Assembly: GCA_947502305.1 (NCBI GenBank)
Contig: CANMZA010000002.1
Span: forward strand, 959,041-1,023,040
Direction of reading: 5' to 3'
Source of the DNA: an uncultured Erythrobacter sp.
GTDB taxonomy: Bacteria > Pseudomonadota > Alphaproteobacteria > Sphingomonadales > Sphingomonadaceae
DNA: 64,000 nucleotides
Shown: piece after piece, positions 62,344-64,000 of the stretch
How positions within the stretch are numbered: position 1 is the stretch's first letter
How the letters are laid out: every line of letters starts with the position of its first letter
Made by a program: the position numbers and the translations under genes
The notes under the pieces: generated by a model
Database searches by the model: none
What the model saw: only the letters and a program-made list of their open reading frames with translations
Told to the model about the DNA's origin: nothing

Positions 62344-63227
62344 CTGAGGGGTGTCCTTAGCTTTGTATTCTCATCGGCCATTGCCAGCATAGAGCGGGCG
62401 TGGCGCGCGGCAACTTCGCGTTGATCATCGCCGTATCCGCCGCCCAAGGCCGATGCAATGGGCAGGCCGCGGATGCGGGTTTCTCGAACAACAAATCGGT
62501 CGCGCTGTTCAAGGCCCGCATCGGTCAGTGCCAAGCGGCCCAATTTGTCATCGACATGCGGATCGACGCCCGCCTGATAGAAGACAAAATCCGGCGCGAA
62601 AGTGTCAATCACACCGGGCAGATGGGCGCGCAAGGCGTCCATATATCCCGCATCGTCTAGGCCGTCGGGCAAAGCCACATCGAGGTTTGAGCGCGCCTTT
62701 CGCACCGGGAAATTCTTCTCCGCATGAAGCGAGAGGGTAAAAATATCCTCGCGCGCCGCTGTCAGGCTGGCGGTTCCGTCGCCTTGATGAACATCGAGAT
62801 CGACGATCAGAATGCGCGCGGCGTCCCTTTCTGCAATCAAGCGATTGGACGCCACCGCCAGATCGTTGAACACGCAATATCCCGCGCCCGTATTGGACAG
62901 TGCATGGTGGCTCCCAGCGGCTGAATTGGCGGCGTAACCGTGCTGCATCGCCAATTTCGCGGCCAGCCACGTGCCGCCATTGGTGCGGCGGACACGGTCA
63001 CGGATGTGCGGGGTTACGGGGAAGCCGATCCTGCGTTCTTTGTCGCGCGGGACCTGAGCGGTGAATACTTCTTCGACGTAAGCGGGATCATGCACCGCCT
63101 CCAACCAATCGCGCGGGCAGGGCGGGGAGGCATGCTGCGTTATCGCTGCGCCAGAGGCGTGCAATGCCTCCATCACGGTATGATATTTGTCGAATTTGAA
63201 TGTCCCGCGCGCGGGCGCAGGAGCCAT
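62340..63227 (-). CDS. Histone deacetylase-family (AcuC/acetylpolyamine-type) amidohydrolase
   Basis: At least 295 residues. Zinc-hydrolase landmarks: [21 protein letters not shown] with the catalytic His pair, [14 protein letters not shown] (Asp-x-His metal ligands), [18 protein letters not shown] (third Asp) and SALGGGY. It should remove acetyl groups from small amines, acetoin-related substrates or proteins; which is unknown. The frame is open to residues [10 protein letters not shown] before this ATG, a conserved first strand in the family. A CTG at 63257, 3 bp after the thioredoxin-like stop, is thus a plausible true start. Overlaps the FAD gene by ATGA. Confidence 0.9.
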   Translation of the reverse strand: MAPAPARGTFKFDKYHTVMEALHASGAAITQHASPPCPRDWLEAVHDPAYVEEVFTAQVPRDKERRIGFPVTPHIRDRVRRTNGGTWLAAKLAMQHGYAANSAAGSHHALSNTGAGYCVFNDLAVASNRLIAERDAARILIVDLDVHQGDGTASLTAAREDIFTLSLHAEKNFPVRKARSNLDVALPDGLDDAGYMDALRAHLPGVIDTFAPDFVFYQAGVDPHVDDKLGRLALTDAGLEQRDRFVVRETRIRGLPIASALGGGYGDDQREVAARHARSMLAMADENTKLRTPLR

Positions 63228-63259
63228 GTAATCGGCGTGATGAACGACGTGGAGCAGGG

Positions 63260-63784
63260 CTAGACGGCCTGATCTGCCAACATCGCCAATTCGTCATAAA
63301 TCGCGTCTTCTTCGCGGCTCGCGGCGTCGCGCCACGTTGTGGCGGTTTCGGCATTAACCAATGCGCCTTCTGCCGTCAGCACCAGCACATTTGGTGTGCC
63401 CGGCAATTCCTCAACCCCGAACCGCTGGGCAATGCCAAGATTGTGGCCGTCACCTTCTTGCGGGATCCCGACATTGACGAAGACCAATTCATATTCCTCG
63501 GCCATCAAAGTGGTGAAGCGATCCGTCGACAACCACCCGGCCAGCGCCCTGCTATCGTGGCACCAATTCGCGCCCATTACCAGGAGCACCCGCTTACCGT
63601 TTGCCTGCGCGGCGGCGAGCGCGGCGTCGACATCTGCCTCTGCATTTTCGCTCACATCATAAGAGCGCGCCTCTGGATAATCGTGGCCGCTATGCGCCAC
63701 CGTATCGGCGACTGTATCGGCAACCGTGGCGCATCCGACCAGCAGCAATCCGGCCATCAATCCAGCAAAAATAGGGCGGATCAT
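63260..63784 (-). CDS. Thioredoxin-fold lipoprotein with CxxS site
   Basis: A 174-residue lipoprotein ([17 protein letters not shown], lipobox LVGC). The thioredoxin fold is recognised by [21 protein letters not shown] and the cis-Pro region [10 protein letters not shown]. The active site is C-H-D-S, so only one redox Cys; isomerase-like or thiol-capture activity is more likely than dithiol reduction. A 12-bp tandem repeat gives the [10 protein letters not shown] stretch after the lipid anchor. Overlaps ispG by ATGA upstream. Confidence 0.85.
   Translation of the reverse strand: MIRPIFAGLMAGLLLVGCATVADTVADTVAHSGHDYPEARSYDVSENAEADVDAALAAAQANGKRVLLVMGANWCHDSRALAGWLSTDRFTTLMAEEYELVFVNVGIPQEGDGHNLGIAQRFGVEELPGTPNVLVLTAEGALVNAETATTWRDAASREEDAIYDELAMLADQAV
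63699..63722. repeat. 12-bp tandem duplication in the thioredoxin-like lipoprotein gene
   Basis: ACCGTATCGGCG (63699-63710) followed by ACTGTATCGGCA (63711-63722) and the start of a third unit; encodes repeated TVAD. Confidence 0.8.
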
Positions 63785-64000
63785 TCGGCGGCCTCTGCAG
63801 CATGAGGATCGAAGGCTACCGCTTCGCCCGCTTCGATCTTGGCGGCTTTTTCCTCAACCAGTTTGACGATATGCTCAAGCGTGTTTTCATCCTCAATCGC
63901 GTGCGCTTTCACGCCGGAAAGATAGACCATATGTTTGCCTGCGCCGCCTCCGGTAAGGCCAATATCCGTCTCGCGCGCTTCGCCCGGTCCATTCACAACG
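63781..64000 (-). CDS. ispG: 4-hydroxy-3-methylbut-2-enyl-diphosphate synthase IspG, C-terminus (cut by window edge)
   Basis: Only the last 73 residues are inside the window: VVNGPGEARETDIGLTGG, GKHMVYLSGVKAH and KLVEEKAAKIEAG match the IspG/GcpE C-terminal domain, next to the 4Fe-4S site. IspG acts in the MEP isoprenoid pathway. The frame is open through the window edge; the ATG at 63996 is internal. First known gene of the ispG/thioredoxin-like/HDAC-like/FAD run. Confidence 0.92.
   Translation of the reverse strand, partial: VVNGPGEARETDIGLTGGGAGKHMVYLSGVKAHAIEDENTLEHIVKLVEEKAAKIEAGEAVAFDPHAAEAAE

Overview
The window is a continuous, gene-dense chromosomal segment of a GC-rich alphaproteobacterium. 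The combined evidence is the secB/Tim44-like/mltA/Smr block, dnaA beside rpsT-mutM-ubiE-ubiB-coaBC-dut, frequent TTG and GTG starts, ATGA stop/start overlaps and the protein sequences themselves. Together they point to Sphingomonadales, most likely Erythrobacteraceae (inference; no 16S gene is present). I see no phage, insertion sequence, CRISPR array, tRNA or rRNA. About 65 protein genes fill nearly all of the window. Left part (1-14.5 kb): the 3' part of recQ; a YifB/ComM ATPase coupled to a membrane cyclic-nucleotide-binding protein with Popeye-like layout; a secreted ClpP-fold protein; the classic rpmH-rnpA-yidD-yidC-yihA block; a fatty-acid desaturase; a VOC protein; and a coupled run GST / S1-P1 nuclease / dapE / dicarboxylate symporter. 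Next (14.5-22.3 kb): nth with an M48 protease, dapB, an O-acyltransferase, a class III sirtuin, and a moeB-like/pnuC/nadR operon, so an NAD+ consumer lies beside NAD+ salvage genes. The dnaA neighbourhood (22.4-31 kb) holds dnaA, rpsT, mutM, ubiE, ubiB, coaBC and dut. The 470-bp dnaA-rpsT gap is rich in GANTC sites, inverted repeats and hairpins. coaBC has an acidic linker of about 170 residues between its two enzyme halves. The middle (31-42.8 kb) carries lipoproteins, the secB-murJ-trpS operon, the Tim44-like/mltA/Smr operon, a DUF2306-like membrane protein divergent from a membrane-bound LytTR regulator, and katG. The envelope-rich right part (43-53.8 kb) holds a very long curlin-repeat protein, a candidate 30-residue membrane peptide, a YbjN-family protein, aroC, ruvA and ruvB separated by a periplasmic DsrE-like gene, and an 800-residue Ser/Gly-repeat protein with a PEP-CTERM-like tail. 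The right end has two rhodanese proteins with acnA, a DMT transporter, two unrelated L,D-transpeptidase-fold proteins around a small membrane protein, and a tightly overlapping operon ispG / thioredoxin-like lipoprotein / HDAC-like deacetylase / FAD oxidoreductase. The best candidates for new biology are the LytTR/DUF2306 pair with its 14-bp inverted repeats, the curlin-repeat locus with its small peptide, the Ser/Gly surface protein, the long-linker CoaBC and the ispG-HDAC-FAD operon.
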